DNA from: an uncultured Ruminococcus sp.
GTDB taxonomy: Bacteria > Bacillota > Clostridia > Oscillospirales > Ruminococcaceae
NCBI GenBank assembly: GCA_945876155.1
Contig: CAMCMW010000121.1
Span: forward strand, 1 to 5,744
Length of the DNA: 5,744 bases
Direction: 5' to 3'
The notes beneath the pieces were generated by a model. That model worked only from the letters and a program-made list of their open reading frames with translations. It ran no database searches and was not told the origin of the DNA. Of the stretch, positions 1 through 4,484 are shown one piece after another. Both the position numbers and the translations under genes were made by a program. Within the stretch, counting starts at the first letter, position 1; every line of letters starts with the position of its first letter.

Positions 1-468
1 TTCATACCAGGGTTTGCCGTCATTTTTGAACTTCAGTGCCATAAAAAGAGCGTAATCGTCAAGCCACGACTTGTTTTTCTCGACGAAACTGCTGTACTTT
101 TTGGAAATATCACGCCTGTAAACCTTGTAAGCCTGTTTGAGAACCTTAAAGCAGTTTGCATAGATACGGCTGTAATTTACACGGTGGGGGTTGTCCTGCC
201 ATTTTATGTTCTGGTAATCGGATTTTTTAAGAAGACCCTCCTGTTTGAGAGTTTCAAAGTCAATGAAATAGGGGTTTCCGGCATAAACTGAAAATGACTG
301 GTATGGTGAATCCCCGTAGCTTGTAGGGGAGAGGGGGAGAATCTGCCAGCATTTAACTCCGGATTCAGCAAGAAAATCGACAAAATCATAAGCTGCTTTT
401 CCCATTTTTCCGATACCGTATTCAGACGGAAGGCTGGAAATGTGCATTAAAATTCCGCTTTTTCTCAT
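1..468 (-). CDS. malQ: 4-alpha-glucanotransferase (amylomaltase), N-terminal part, cut by window edge
   Basis: This is the first 156 codons of a GH77 amylomaltase; the C-terminal two thirds, including the catalytic acids, lie outside the window. The family is cytoplasmic and transfers alpha-1,4-glucan segments between maltodextrins, releasing glucose, in maltose/glycogen metabolism. The N-terminal signature is clear: SGILMHISSLPSEYGIGKMG at residues 4-23, then CWQILPLSPTSYGDSPYQSFS around 43-62, AGNPYFIDFETLKQEGLL around 64-81, and DYALFMALK near 137-146. The ATG at 468 is preceded by GGAG with about 9 nt spacing, and it begins exactly at the conserved family N-terminus, with no signal peptide. 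The gene is divergent from the membrane protein gene at 618. No disruption is visible in the part present. The family call is secure. The symbol follows the family; only the visible third supports it. Confidence 0.93.
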   Translation of the reverse strand, partial: MRKSGILMHISSLPSEYGIGKMGKAAYDFVDFLAESGVKCWQILPLSPTSYGDSPYQSFSVYAGNPYFIDFETLKQEGLLKKSDYQNIKWQDNPHRVNYSRIYANCFKVLKQAYKVYRRDISKKYSSFVEKNKSWLDDYALFMALKFKNDGKPWYE

Positions 469-617
469 AAACAAACTCCATTCTGCCGTTATAAGCGGCG
501 TTATTGTGTGATAATGCCTTACTGTATTCTTAATGTATAAAAAACGCAGAAAAAATCATAATAAACCTGTAACGGAACCGCTTGTCCGGCGTTTCCGCAT
601 GATTAGGAGGCGTTATC
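469..617. promoter_or_regulatory. divergent intergenic region between malQ and the PF06541-type gene
   Basis: This 149-bp region must carry the promoters of both divergent genes, but I see no confident TTGACA/TATAAT pair on either strand. Two structured elements are present. One is an interrupted inverted repeat GCCGttataagCGGC at 485-499, 17 bp upstream of the malQ start, which could be an operator or a leader hairpin. The other is an imperfect hairpin at 573-597 (CGGAAcCGC pairing with GCGtTTCCG, one mismatch) just upstream of the ribosome site of the plus-strand gene. Neither has a run of T that would make it a terminator. Their roles are unknown. Confidence 0.35.
605..610 (+). promoter_or_regulatory. 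ribosome binding site fixing a TTG start
   Basis: AGGAGG is followed by 7 nt and then TTG at 618. It is the best Shine-Dalgarno in this interval and decides the non-ATG start of the PF06541-type gene. Confidence 0.8.
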
Positions 618-1001
618 TTGGAATCAATCGGAACAAGAGCATTTGTATTTCTGACCGGCTGTTTTGTATACAGTCTGCTGGAGGTTTCCTCACGGGGGTT
701 CACCCACTGGACTATGACTCTCACAGGCGGACTGATACTGACAATTCTCTACGAAATGTTCACGCATCTGAAAAAAATTCCGCTGTGGCAGAAATGTATT
801 TTAGGCTCTCTGATTATAACCGCTGTAGAATTTACAGTGGGGGTAATAGTAAATATAATTTTCGGCTGGAATGTCTGGAACTATTCCGATATGCCGCTTA
901 ATATACGGGGACAGGTCTGTCTGCCCTTTACTGTTTTATGGTTTTTTCTGTGTATACCTGCTGCATTTGTCTGCAATGCAATACAAAACAGATTTGAATA
1001 A
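618..1001 (+). CDS. PF06541-type (putative ABC-transporter type IV) small membrane protein
   Basis: This is a 127-residue integral membrane protein with four predicted helices, at about residues 6-24, 33-50, 59-83 and 101-121. The segment FGWNVWNYSDMPLNIRGQVC at 82-101, followed by LPFTVLWF, is the pattern I associate with the PF06541 family, along with the acidic EFTVGVIVN stretch before it. Family members are annotated only as putative ABC-transporter permeases and have no proven reaction, so no substrate is offered. The start is taken as TTG at 618 because a perfect AGGAGG lies 7 nt upstream (605-610); the first in-frame ATG is well inside the first transmembrane region. It stands alone, divergent from malQ, and is followed by a terminator hairpin. 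A longer overlapping frame at 533-901 is a shadow without such a ribosome site. Confidence 0.78.
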   Translation: MESIGTRAFVFLTGCFVYSLLEVSSRGFTHWTMTLTGGLILTILYEMFTHLKKIPLWQKCILGSLIITAVEFTVGVIVNIIFGWNVWNYSDMPLNIRGQVCLPFTVLWFFLCIPAAFVCNAIQNRFE

Positions 1002-1024
1002 GCAGTTCACTACTATTATAACAT

Positions 1025-1053
1025 TAAACCCCCTTATTTATCAAGGGGGTTTA
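1025..1053 (+). terminator. intrinsic terminator after the PF06541-type gene, possibly bidirectional
   Basis: An 11-bp perfect stem (TAAACCCCCTT at 1025-1035 with AAGGGGGTTTA at 1043-1053) has a 7-nt loop. It lies 23 bp after the stop at 1001. The downstream tail on the plus strand is only moderately T-rich. The mirror tail is similar, so it may also stop leftward transcription from the convergent gene. Confidence 0.75.
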
Positions 1054-1065
1054 TTAAATTTGGTA

Positions 1066-1098
1066 TAAAAAATGAGGGCTACAAAAACTGTATCCCTC
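1066..1098 (-). terminator. intrinsic terminator after the downstream DUF1413-type gene
   Basis: Read on the minus strand, GAGGG and TACA arms pair with TGTA and CCCTC across 1074-1098, with one mismatch and a 5-nt loop. The stem is followed by a T-rich run (1073 down to 1066). It begins 28 bp past the stop codon at 1126 and forms a back-to-back pair with the terminator at 1025-1053. Confidence 0.75.
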
Positions 1099-1125
1099 GT
1101 TTTCGCTGTCGGTCAGAACGGTTTT

Positions 1126-1395
1126 TCAGATGAGTTTTTTATAAAGTTCCACTTCAAAACCGTCAATTTTAGTTTTTCCCCTGTCTGAAATGATTCCATG
1201 TCTGAGCAGGTAATTGTGATCCGAATTGTTGAAAAGCTTTCCCACATTGCCTCTGAGAGATAAATCTTCATTTTTCCAGTCCGGTTCATCGGATAACAGC
1301 TGAGAAACTGTAAAATTTTCTCCTGCATTGAGCTTAGCAGCGATTGAAATTGCCTTGTCTAAATAAGCGTCTCTTTTGTTGGTGTTCATAATCAT
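1126..1395 (-). CDS. DUF1413-like small protein, divergent paralogue with its own promoter
   Basis: This 89-residue soluble protein has no signal peptide or membrane segment. It aligns along its length with the neighbouring 89-residue protein at 1560-1829. Shared positions include GENFTV (25-30) against GKKFYV, a DW/QW dipeptide near residue 40, VGKLFNNS (51-58) against LGKLFSNE, and a Y-L-x-x-G-I/V-I motif near 63-70. It lacks the RDLFxGYxWN core that marks DUF1413 proteins, having SQLLSDEPDWKN instead, so it is a diverged member or a sister family. No biochemical function is known to me. The start is the ATG at 1395, with AAGGAGG at 1404-1410 and 8 nt spacing; a second ATG two codons on is too far from that site. 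It has its own strong promoter and its own terminator, so it is separately controlled from its paralogue. Confidence 0.75.
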   Translation of the reverse strand: MIMNTNKRDAYLDKAISIAAKLNAGENFTVSQLLSDEPDWKNEDLSLRGNVGKLFNNSDHNYLLRHGIISDRGKTKIDGFEVELYKKLI

Positions 1396-1448
1396 AATAA
1401 TTTCCTCCTTAGTAACTTAAAACGTTCACCAATACTTACTGATTGACT

Positions 1449-1460
1449 ACCCTATAGGGT
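1449..1460. promoter_or_regulatory. 12-bp perfect palindrome, candidate operator
   Basis: ACCCTATAGGGT is a perfect palindrome spanning roughly +10 to +21 of the predicted transcript, immediately after a consensus promoter. That is a classic roadblock or repressor position. As RNA it could only make a 4-bp stem, so a DNA-binding role is more likely. The C/G-run dyad recalls operators of metal-sensing regulators (CsoR or MerR types), but no such regulator is in the window, so that is inference. Confidence 0.5.
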
Positions 1461-1475
1461 GACTTCCGTGTTTAT

Positions 1476-1504
1476 AGTATATCATATCCATAGCTATATG
1501 TCAA
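1476..1504 (-). promoter_or_regulatory. consensus sigma-A promoter of the downstream DUF1413-like gene
   Basis: On the minus strand, TTGACA (1504-1499), a 17-bp spacer and TATACT (1481-1476) form a near-perfect promoter. The predicted start is near 1469, giving a leader of about 74 nt before the ATG at 1395. The -35 begins only 7 bp after the terminator stem of the gene upstream. Confidence 0.85.
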
Positions 1505-1511
1505 TAGAGAA

Positions 1512-1542
1512 AAGCGGTCAATTTCGTAGAAATCAACCGCTT
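1512..1542 (-). terminator. intrinsic terminator of the metG / DUF1413 transcript
   Basis: A 14-bp stem (1512-1525 with 1529-1542, containing two G-T wobbles on the minus-strand RNA) is closed by a 3-nt loop and followed on the minus strand by TTTTCTCTATT. It lies 17 bp past the stop at 1560 and ends the metG operon just before the next promoter. Confidence 0.8.
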
Positions 1543-1559
1543 GAATTTGTATAATATTA

Positions 1560-1829
1560 CTAAACTTTTAAATATTGCTGCTGTTTTTTTTTGCCTTCCT
1601 TGTCCTGCTCTATTGGAACAATAACACCGGATTTCAAATACTTGTTTCGCTTTTCATTGCTGAACAGTTTACCAAGCATAAGCCTTGCACCCATATCTGT
1701 CTGATTCCACTGATATCCACGAAACAAATCTCTTACATAGAATTTTTTCCCGGATTCAATTTTTTCAATCTGTTCCATAGCCTCGTAAAAAAGCTGCTCA
1801 ACATCTTCAAAAACGTTGTCGTCGTTCAT
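1560..1829 (-). CDS. DUF1413 domain protein, co-transcribed with metG
   Basis: This 89-residue soluble protein has the core FYVRDLFRGYQWN at residues 30-42 followed by GARLMLGKLF at 47-56, which is the pattern I recognise for DUF1413 (PF07205). It begins with an acidic helix (residues 3-26) and ends in a lysine- and glutamine-rich tail. The family has no established reaction. Some database entries call it a single-stranded DNA-binding protein, but nothing in this sequence shows an OB fold. The ATG at 1829 has AAGGAG at 1836-1841, 6 nt upstream, and that site overlaps the metG stop codon (1840-1842). Translation is therefore probably coupled to metG, with a 10-bp gap. A terminator follows. Its neighbour at 1126-1395 is a paralogue. 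Confidence 0.82.
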   Translation of the reverse strand: MNDDNVFEDVEQLFYEAMEQIEKIESGKKFYVRDLFRGYQWNQTDMGARLMLGKLFSNEKRNKYLKSGVIVPIEQDKEGKKKQQQYLKV

Positions 1830-1839
1830 GCAAAACTCC

Positions 1840-3780
1840 TTATCTTATCTTAGTACCCGGAGCAACGTCATCATCAAGGAATACCACCTTAACTCCGCCG
1901 TCCGGCATATCAGCGGCACAAATCATACCCATACTCTCCTCACCGCAGAGTTTTGCAGGTTTAAGGTTTGCAACCACGATAACAGTCTTGCCTATCAGTT
2001 CTTCCGGCTTGTAGTGTTCAGCAATACCTGAAACCACCTGTCTGCCGCCCATACCGTCGTCAAGCTGTAATTTAAGCAGTTTCTTGGACTTCTTAACCTT
2101 TTCGCAGTCCTTGACCTTTGCGGCACGGAGTTCAGTCTTAAAGAAATCGTCGATTGTGATTTCCGGAGCAAGCTCGATTTTCTGCTGTGCCTTTTCAGCC
2201 TCAGCCATCTGTGCCTCAATAAGCTTGTTGAGTTCGTCAATTTCCTTTTCAGTGTCGATTCTCGGGAAGAGAACTTCGCCTTTCTTTACGGTTACATTTT
2301 CCGGCAGTACACCAAATTTTCCGGCATTTTCATAGGAAACAGCGTTTTCGTCTGCACCTATCTGCTCCCACACCTTCGGCATAGTTGTCGGCATAAACGG
2401 ACAAAGCAGTGATGAAATAATTCTGATAGTATCAAGCAGATTGTAAAGCACAGCCGCAAGTCTCGGCTTGTTTGCCTCGTCTTTTGCAAGTACCCACGGA
2501 GCAGTCTCGTCAATGTACTTGTTTGCTCGTGAAACTACCTTGAAAATCTCAGCAAGGGCATTCTGCAGCTGGGTCTTGTCCATGTAACCGTCAACCTTAG
2601 CACGCAGCGCAGACGCCTGTGCAATAAGGTCATCATCAAATTCGCCGGACTGCTTTTCATTGGGGATAGTTCCGTCAAAGTACTTTATAACCATAGCAAC
2701 AGTTCTTGAAACAAGGTTTCCGAGACCGTTTGCAAGGTCGGAATTTATGCGGTTTATCATTATCTCGTTTGAGAAGGAACTGTCTGCACCCAGAGCCATT
2801 TCACGCATGATGTGGTAGCGGATAGCGTCAGCGCCGTAGCGTTCGCCCAGTACAAAGGGGTCAACAACGTTGCCGATGGACTTGCTCATTTTCTGTCCGT
2901 TAAAGGTTATCCAGCCGTGTACTGCAAGGTGCTTAGGTAAAGGCAGGTCAAGTGCCATAAGCATTGCAGGCCATATAATTGCGTGGAAACGCATGATGTC
3001 CTTTGCAACCATGTGGACATCAGCCGGCCAGTACTTTTCAAAGTCACTGTATGTTTCGTTCTGATAACCAAGAGCAGAGATATAGTTTGAGAGTGCGTCT
3101 ATCCATACATAGACAACGTGGTTTGTATCAAATGTTACAGGAATACCCCACTTAAAGCTGGTTCTTGAAACGCAGAGGTCCTCAAGACCCGGCTTGATGA
3201 AGTTGTTTACAAGCTCGACTGCTCTTGTTTTCGGCTGTAAGTAGTCAGTTTCAGTCAGCAGTTTTTCGATTCTGTCGGCGAATGGGGACATTTTAAAAAA
3301 GTAAGCCTCTTCCTTTGCCTCGATTACTTCACGTCCGCAGTCAGGACATTTTCCGTCAACGAGCTGGGAGTCAGTCCAGAAGCTTTCGCATGGTGTGCAG
3401 TACTTTCCGGAGTATTCGCCCTTGTAGATATAGCCCTTGTCGTACAGTGCCTTGAAGATTTTCTGTACTGTTTCAACGTGGTAATCATCAGTTGTTCTGA
3501 TATACCTGTCATAGCTGATATTCATGTAGCTCCAGAGTTTTTTGAAGGTCTCGACGATATTGTCAACGTACTCCTTCGGTGTGATACCAGCCTCAGCGGC
3601 TTTCTGTTCTATTTTAAGACCGTGTTCATCAGTTCCCGTAAGAAACATTACGTCGTAACCCTGCATTCGTCTGTAACGAGCGATTGAATCGCAGGCAACT
3701 GTTGTGTAGCAGTGACCGATATGCGGATTTCCCGACGGATAGTAAATCGGGGTCGTGATGTAAAAAGGTTTTTTTGACAT
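1840..3780 (-). CDS. metG: methionyl-tRNA synthetase
   Basis: This 646-residue cytoplasmic class I synthetase attaches methionine to elongator and initiator tRNA using ATP. The HIGH motif is intact at residues 20-23 (NPHIGH) and KMSKS at 297-301. The connective-peptide zinc knuckle has four cysteines, C128, C131, C145 and C148, in a CxxC...CxxC arrangement. The substrate-site segment YVWIDALSNY is at 224-233. An anticodon-binding helical domain spans about 330-505, including a conserved W429. After a charged linker (510-540), a C-terminal EMAP/Trbp111-type tRNA-binding OB domain runs from about 543 to 646. The length fits the full bacterial form with that appendage. The ATG at 3780 has AGGAGG 7 nt upstream. 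It has a simple sigma-A promoter with a leader of about 25 nt, leaving no room for a T-box or SAM riboswitch, and it is followed 10 bp later by a DUF1413 gene. Confidence 0.98.
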   Translation of the reverse strand: MSKKPFYITTPIYYPSGNPHIGHCYTTVACDSIARYRRMQGYDVMFLTGTDEHGLKIEQKAAEAGITPKEYVDNIVETFKKLWSYMNISYDRYIRTTDDYHVETVQKIFKALYDKGYIYKGEYSGKYCTPCESFWTDSQLVDGKCPDCGREVIEAKEEAYFFKMSPFADRIEKLLTETDYLQPKTRAVELVNNFIKPGLEDLCVSRTSFKWGIPVTFDTNHVVYVWIDALSNYISALGYQNETYSDFEKYWPADVHMVAKDIMRFHAIIWPAMLMALDLPLPKHLAVHGWITFNGQKMSKSIGNVVDPFVLGERYGADAIRYHIMREMALGADSSFSNEIMINRINSDLANGLGNLVSRTVAMVIKYFDGTIPNEKQSGEFDDDLIAQASALRAKVDGYMDKTQLQNALAEIFKVVSRANKYIDETAPWVLAKDEANKPRLAAVLYNLLDTIRIISSLLCPFMPTTMPKVWEQIGADENAVSYENAGKFGVLPENVTVKKGEVLFPRIDTEKEIDELNKLIEAQMAEAEKAQQKIELAPEITIDDFFKTELRAAKVKDCEKVKKSKKLLKLQLDDGMGGRQVVSGIAEHYKPEELIGKTVIVVANLKPAKLCGEESMGMICAADMPDGGVKVVFLDDDVAPGTKIR

Positions 3781-3811
3781 AACTGTTCCTCCTAATTTCC
3801 ATATACTCTTT

Positions 3812-3840
3812 ATTATACTGCATATTTAACATTTTGTCCA
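3812..3840 (-). promoter_or_regulatory. sigma-A promoter of metG
   Basis: On the minus strand, TGGACA (3840-3835), a 17-bp spacer and TATAAT (3817-3812) match consensus at 11 of 12 positions. Transcription would start near 3805, giving an untranslated leader of about 25 nt that holds only the AGGAGG ribosome site. Confidence 0.85.
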
Positions 3841-3881
3841 GTATTTCGGAGGAAATTAATGAAATACGTGTTGTAAACAGA

Positions 3882-3910
3882 TTGACGAATAGTGTAAAAA
3901 TATGTATAAT
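3882..3910 (+). promoter_or_regulatory. sigma-A promoter of the 39-residue membrane peptide
   Basis: TTGACG (3882-3887), a 17-bp spacer and TATAAT (3905-3910) match consensus at 11 of 12 positions. The predicted start near 3917 gives a leader of about 37 nt that consists mostly of the hairpin at 3925-3944. It diverges from the metG promoter, whose -35 lies about 40 bp to the left. Confidence 0.85.
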
Positions 3911-3924
3911 TATTATATTGTCGG

Positions 3925-3944
3925 CTCTTTCCGCAAGGAGGGAG
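3925..3944 (+). promoter_or_regulatory. GCAA-tetraloop hairpin sequestering the ribosome binding site
   Basis: CTCTTTCC (3925-3932) can pair with GGAGGGAG (3937-3944) over 8 bp, including two G-U pairs. The stem is closed by a C-G pair around the stable GCAA tetraloop of the GNRA class. The right arm contains one GGAGG (3937-3941) and most of the second (3941-3945), which lies 8 nt before the ATG. Folding would hide the ribosome site, as in several type I toxin mRNAs. The pairing is seen directly; the regulatory effect is inferred. Confidence 0.6.
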
Positions 3945-3953
3945 GTGGAACGT

Positions 3954-4073
3954 ATGGATTATTTGATAGCCTTTATTTTGTCTGTTGTGGCAAGTGTGAC
4001 TGGCAACTACATAAACAAGTGGTTAGACAGATACATGAGCAAGAGGCTAGACAGACATGATTCCGACAATTAG
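3954..4073 (+). CDS. 39-residue single-helix basic peptide, putative type I toxin
   Basis: The peptide has one hydrophobic helix (residues 3-20, starting MDYLIAFILSVVASV), then NKWLDR and a charged tail containing a repeat, LDRYMSK followed by RLDRHDS. A short membrane helix with a basic C-terminal side is the form of Fst/TxpA/BsrG-like toxins. The KWLD segment matches small repeated peptides I recall from clostridial genomes, but no function is proven. Evidence that it is expressed includes a consensus promoter at 3882-3910, double GGAGG with the ATG at 8 nt, and a strong terminator beginning 8 bp after the stop. The start is the ATG at 3954; the frame is open upstream to 3834 but those codons precede the promoter -10. 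A consensus antisense promoter downstream (4164-4192) points back at it. Toxicity is inference from this architecture. Confidence 0.7.
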   Translation: MDYLIAFILSVVASVTGNYINKWLDRYMSKRLDRHDSDN

Positions 4074-4076
4074 CCC

Positions 4077-4157
4077 AAAAAGAACCCCCTGGGAGCTGGC
4101 ACTCCCAGGGGGTTCAATTTTGTGTCCGTATGGAACCATTTGATTGCCTTTGTGGAT
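4077..4157 (-). ncRNA. predicted antisense RNA (putative type I antitoxin), about 80 nt
   Basis: The RNA is predicted from a perfect promoter at 4164-4192 (start near 4157, an A) to the leftward T-run of the shared terminator at 4077-4081. There is no ribosome site or plausible reading frame in it. It would overlap the peptide mRNA over the whole terminator hairpin, roughly 45 nt of perfect complementarity, and further if either transcript reads through. The 3'-end overlap resembles TxpA/RatA and BsrG/SR4. The promoter and terminator are seen in the sequence; the RNA itself and its role are inferred. Confidence 0.6.
4082..4121. terminator. bidirectional terminator shared by the peptide mRNA and the antisense RNA
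   Basis: A perfect 14-bp stem (4082-4095 with 4102-4115) has a 6-nt loop. Rightward it is followed by AATTTTG, and leftward by an uninterrupted run of five T (4081-4077). It can therefore end both transcripts, which would share this segment as complementary 3' ends. Confidence 0.9.
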
Positions 4158-4193
4158 ACTAATATTATATACCACAGAAATATTTTTGTCAAG
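4149..4193. repeat. 45-bp direct repeat, copy 1 (antisense promoter unit)
   Basis: This 45-bp block aligns without gaps to 4307-4351 at 38 of 45 positions, with an offset of 158 bp. The -35, the end of the spacer and the TTTGTGG end are the best kept parts, so the conserved part is the promoter itself. Confidence 0.8.
4164..4192 (-). promoter_or_regulatory. perfect consensus promoter of the antisense RNA
   Basis: On the minus strand, TTGACA (4192-4187), a 17-bp spacer and TATAAT (4169-4164) match consensus at 12 of 12 positions. It faces left, toward the 3' end of the 39-residue peptide gene, with no coding region between. Confidence 0.88.
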
Positions 4194-4210
4194 CATTTTA
4201 GAAAATATTC

Positions 4211-4280
4211 ATAGACAGACATGAAAAGCCCGGCAAGCAGCCCGAAAAAAACCAGGAGTTGCAGCTCCCGGTATTTTTTT
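4211..4280 (+). pseudogene. tail remnant of a second copy of the membrane peptide gene
   Basis: The 13-bp string TAGACAGACATGA occurs at 4048-4060 in the peptide gene and again at 4212-4224. Read in the same frame, the second copy continues DRHEKPGKQPEKNQELQLP and stays open until the TGA at 4358-4360. The frame closes just upstream (TAG at 4199), and no start codon, ribosome site or membrane helix is present. Only the hydrophilic tail and terminator region survive. It may preserve a longer ancestral tail than the intact copy, which stops after DSDN. Confidence 0.45.
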
Positions 4281-4315
4281 GTTTGAGAAACTTAATAATC
4301 ATTTCTTTTGTGGTT
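4245..4315 (-). ncRNA. predicted second antisense RNA, about 70 nt, without an intact target in cis
   Basis: A promoter at 4322-4350 and a leftward hairpin plus six-T run (stem 4251-4258 with 4265-4272, one mismatch; T run over 4250-4245) define a short transcript. The predicted 5' end shares CCACAAA with the first antisense RNA. Its neighbouring peptide gene is reduced to a tail. The transcript is inferred from promoter and terminator only. Confidence 0.45.
4251..4280. terminator. hairpin with A-run before and T-run after, bidirectional terminator
   Basis: ACCaGGAG (4251-4258) pairs with CTCCcGGT (4265-4272) with one mismatch around a 6-nt loop. Seven T follow on the plus strand (4274-4280), and six A precede it (4245-4250), which read as T on the minus strand. 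It corresponds in position to the terminator of the first unit. Confidence 0.7.
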
Positions 4316-4351
4316 GATTATATTGTATACCATAGAAATAGTTTTGTCAAG
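4307..4351. repeat. 45-bp direct repeat, copy 2 (antisense promoter unit)
   Basis: This is the second copy of the block at 4149-4193, with 38 of 45 bases identical and no gaps. It carries the second leftward promoter. Confidence 0.8.
4322..4350 (-). promoter_or_regulatory. second leftward promoter, near consensus
   Basis: On the minus strand, TTGACA (4350-4345), a 17-bp spacer and TACAAT (4327-4322) match consensus at 11 of 12 positions. The promoter is preserved although the sense gene it faces is not. Confidence 0.8.
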
Positions 4352-4360
4352 GGTTTTTGA

Positions 4361-4484
4361 GCATGCAGGAATAGAATATATTGAGAATTTGAATATCGCT
4401 TAGGACAATTAATAATTTACAGCTGATAATAGGTAATCATCTAAAAATGAGTTTCAAAATATTTATTTGCAGAAAATTTGTGTG
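4361..4484. other. AT-rich spacer with no recognised feature
   Basis: I see no gene, promoter or clear hairpin here. In particular there is no convincing terminator after the zinc-ribbon gene (stop at 4485). Its leftward transcript may therefore run into the antisense-RNA region, in the same direction as those RNAs. Confidence 0.5.

Noticed and set aside
533..901. 122-codon plus-strand frame overlapping the PF06541-type gene
   Set aside because: It has no ribosome site and encodes a basic, low-hydrophobicity protein in a frame different from the one that gives the conserved membrane segments.
1126..1829. The DUF1413-type pair as a protein toxin-antitoxin system
   Set aside because: The two are paralogues of equal length with separate transcription and an intervening terminator, and neither resembles a known toxin fold.
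1575..1853. 92-codon plus-strand frame opposite the DUF1413 gene
   Set aside because: It is antisense to a gene with a good ribosome site and family match; its hydrophobic look comes from the complementary lysine-rich tail.
1995..3687. Several 60-80-codon frames on both strands within metG
   Set aside because: All overlap a fully conserved synthetase gene, lack ribosome sites and show no recognisable protein features.
3781..3811. T-box or SAM riboswitch before metG
   Set aside because: The consensus promoter leaves a leader of about 25 nt, far too short for either.
3834..3953. Longer version of the membrane peptide starting at TTG 3834
   Set aside because: The extension would cover the gene's own promoter, has no Shine-Dalgarno before it, and the GGAGG plus ATG at 3954 gives a typical start.
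4149..4351. Repeats as a CRISPR array or insertion-sequence ends
   Set aside because: There are only two copies, they are direct rather than inverted, the distance is not spacer-like, and the conserved part is a promoter; no transposase or cas gene is present.
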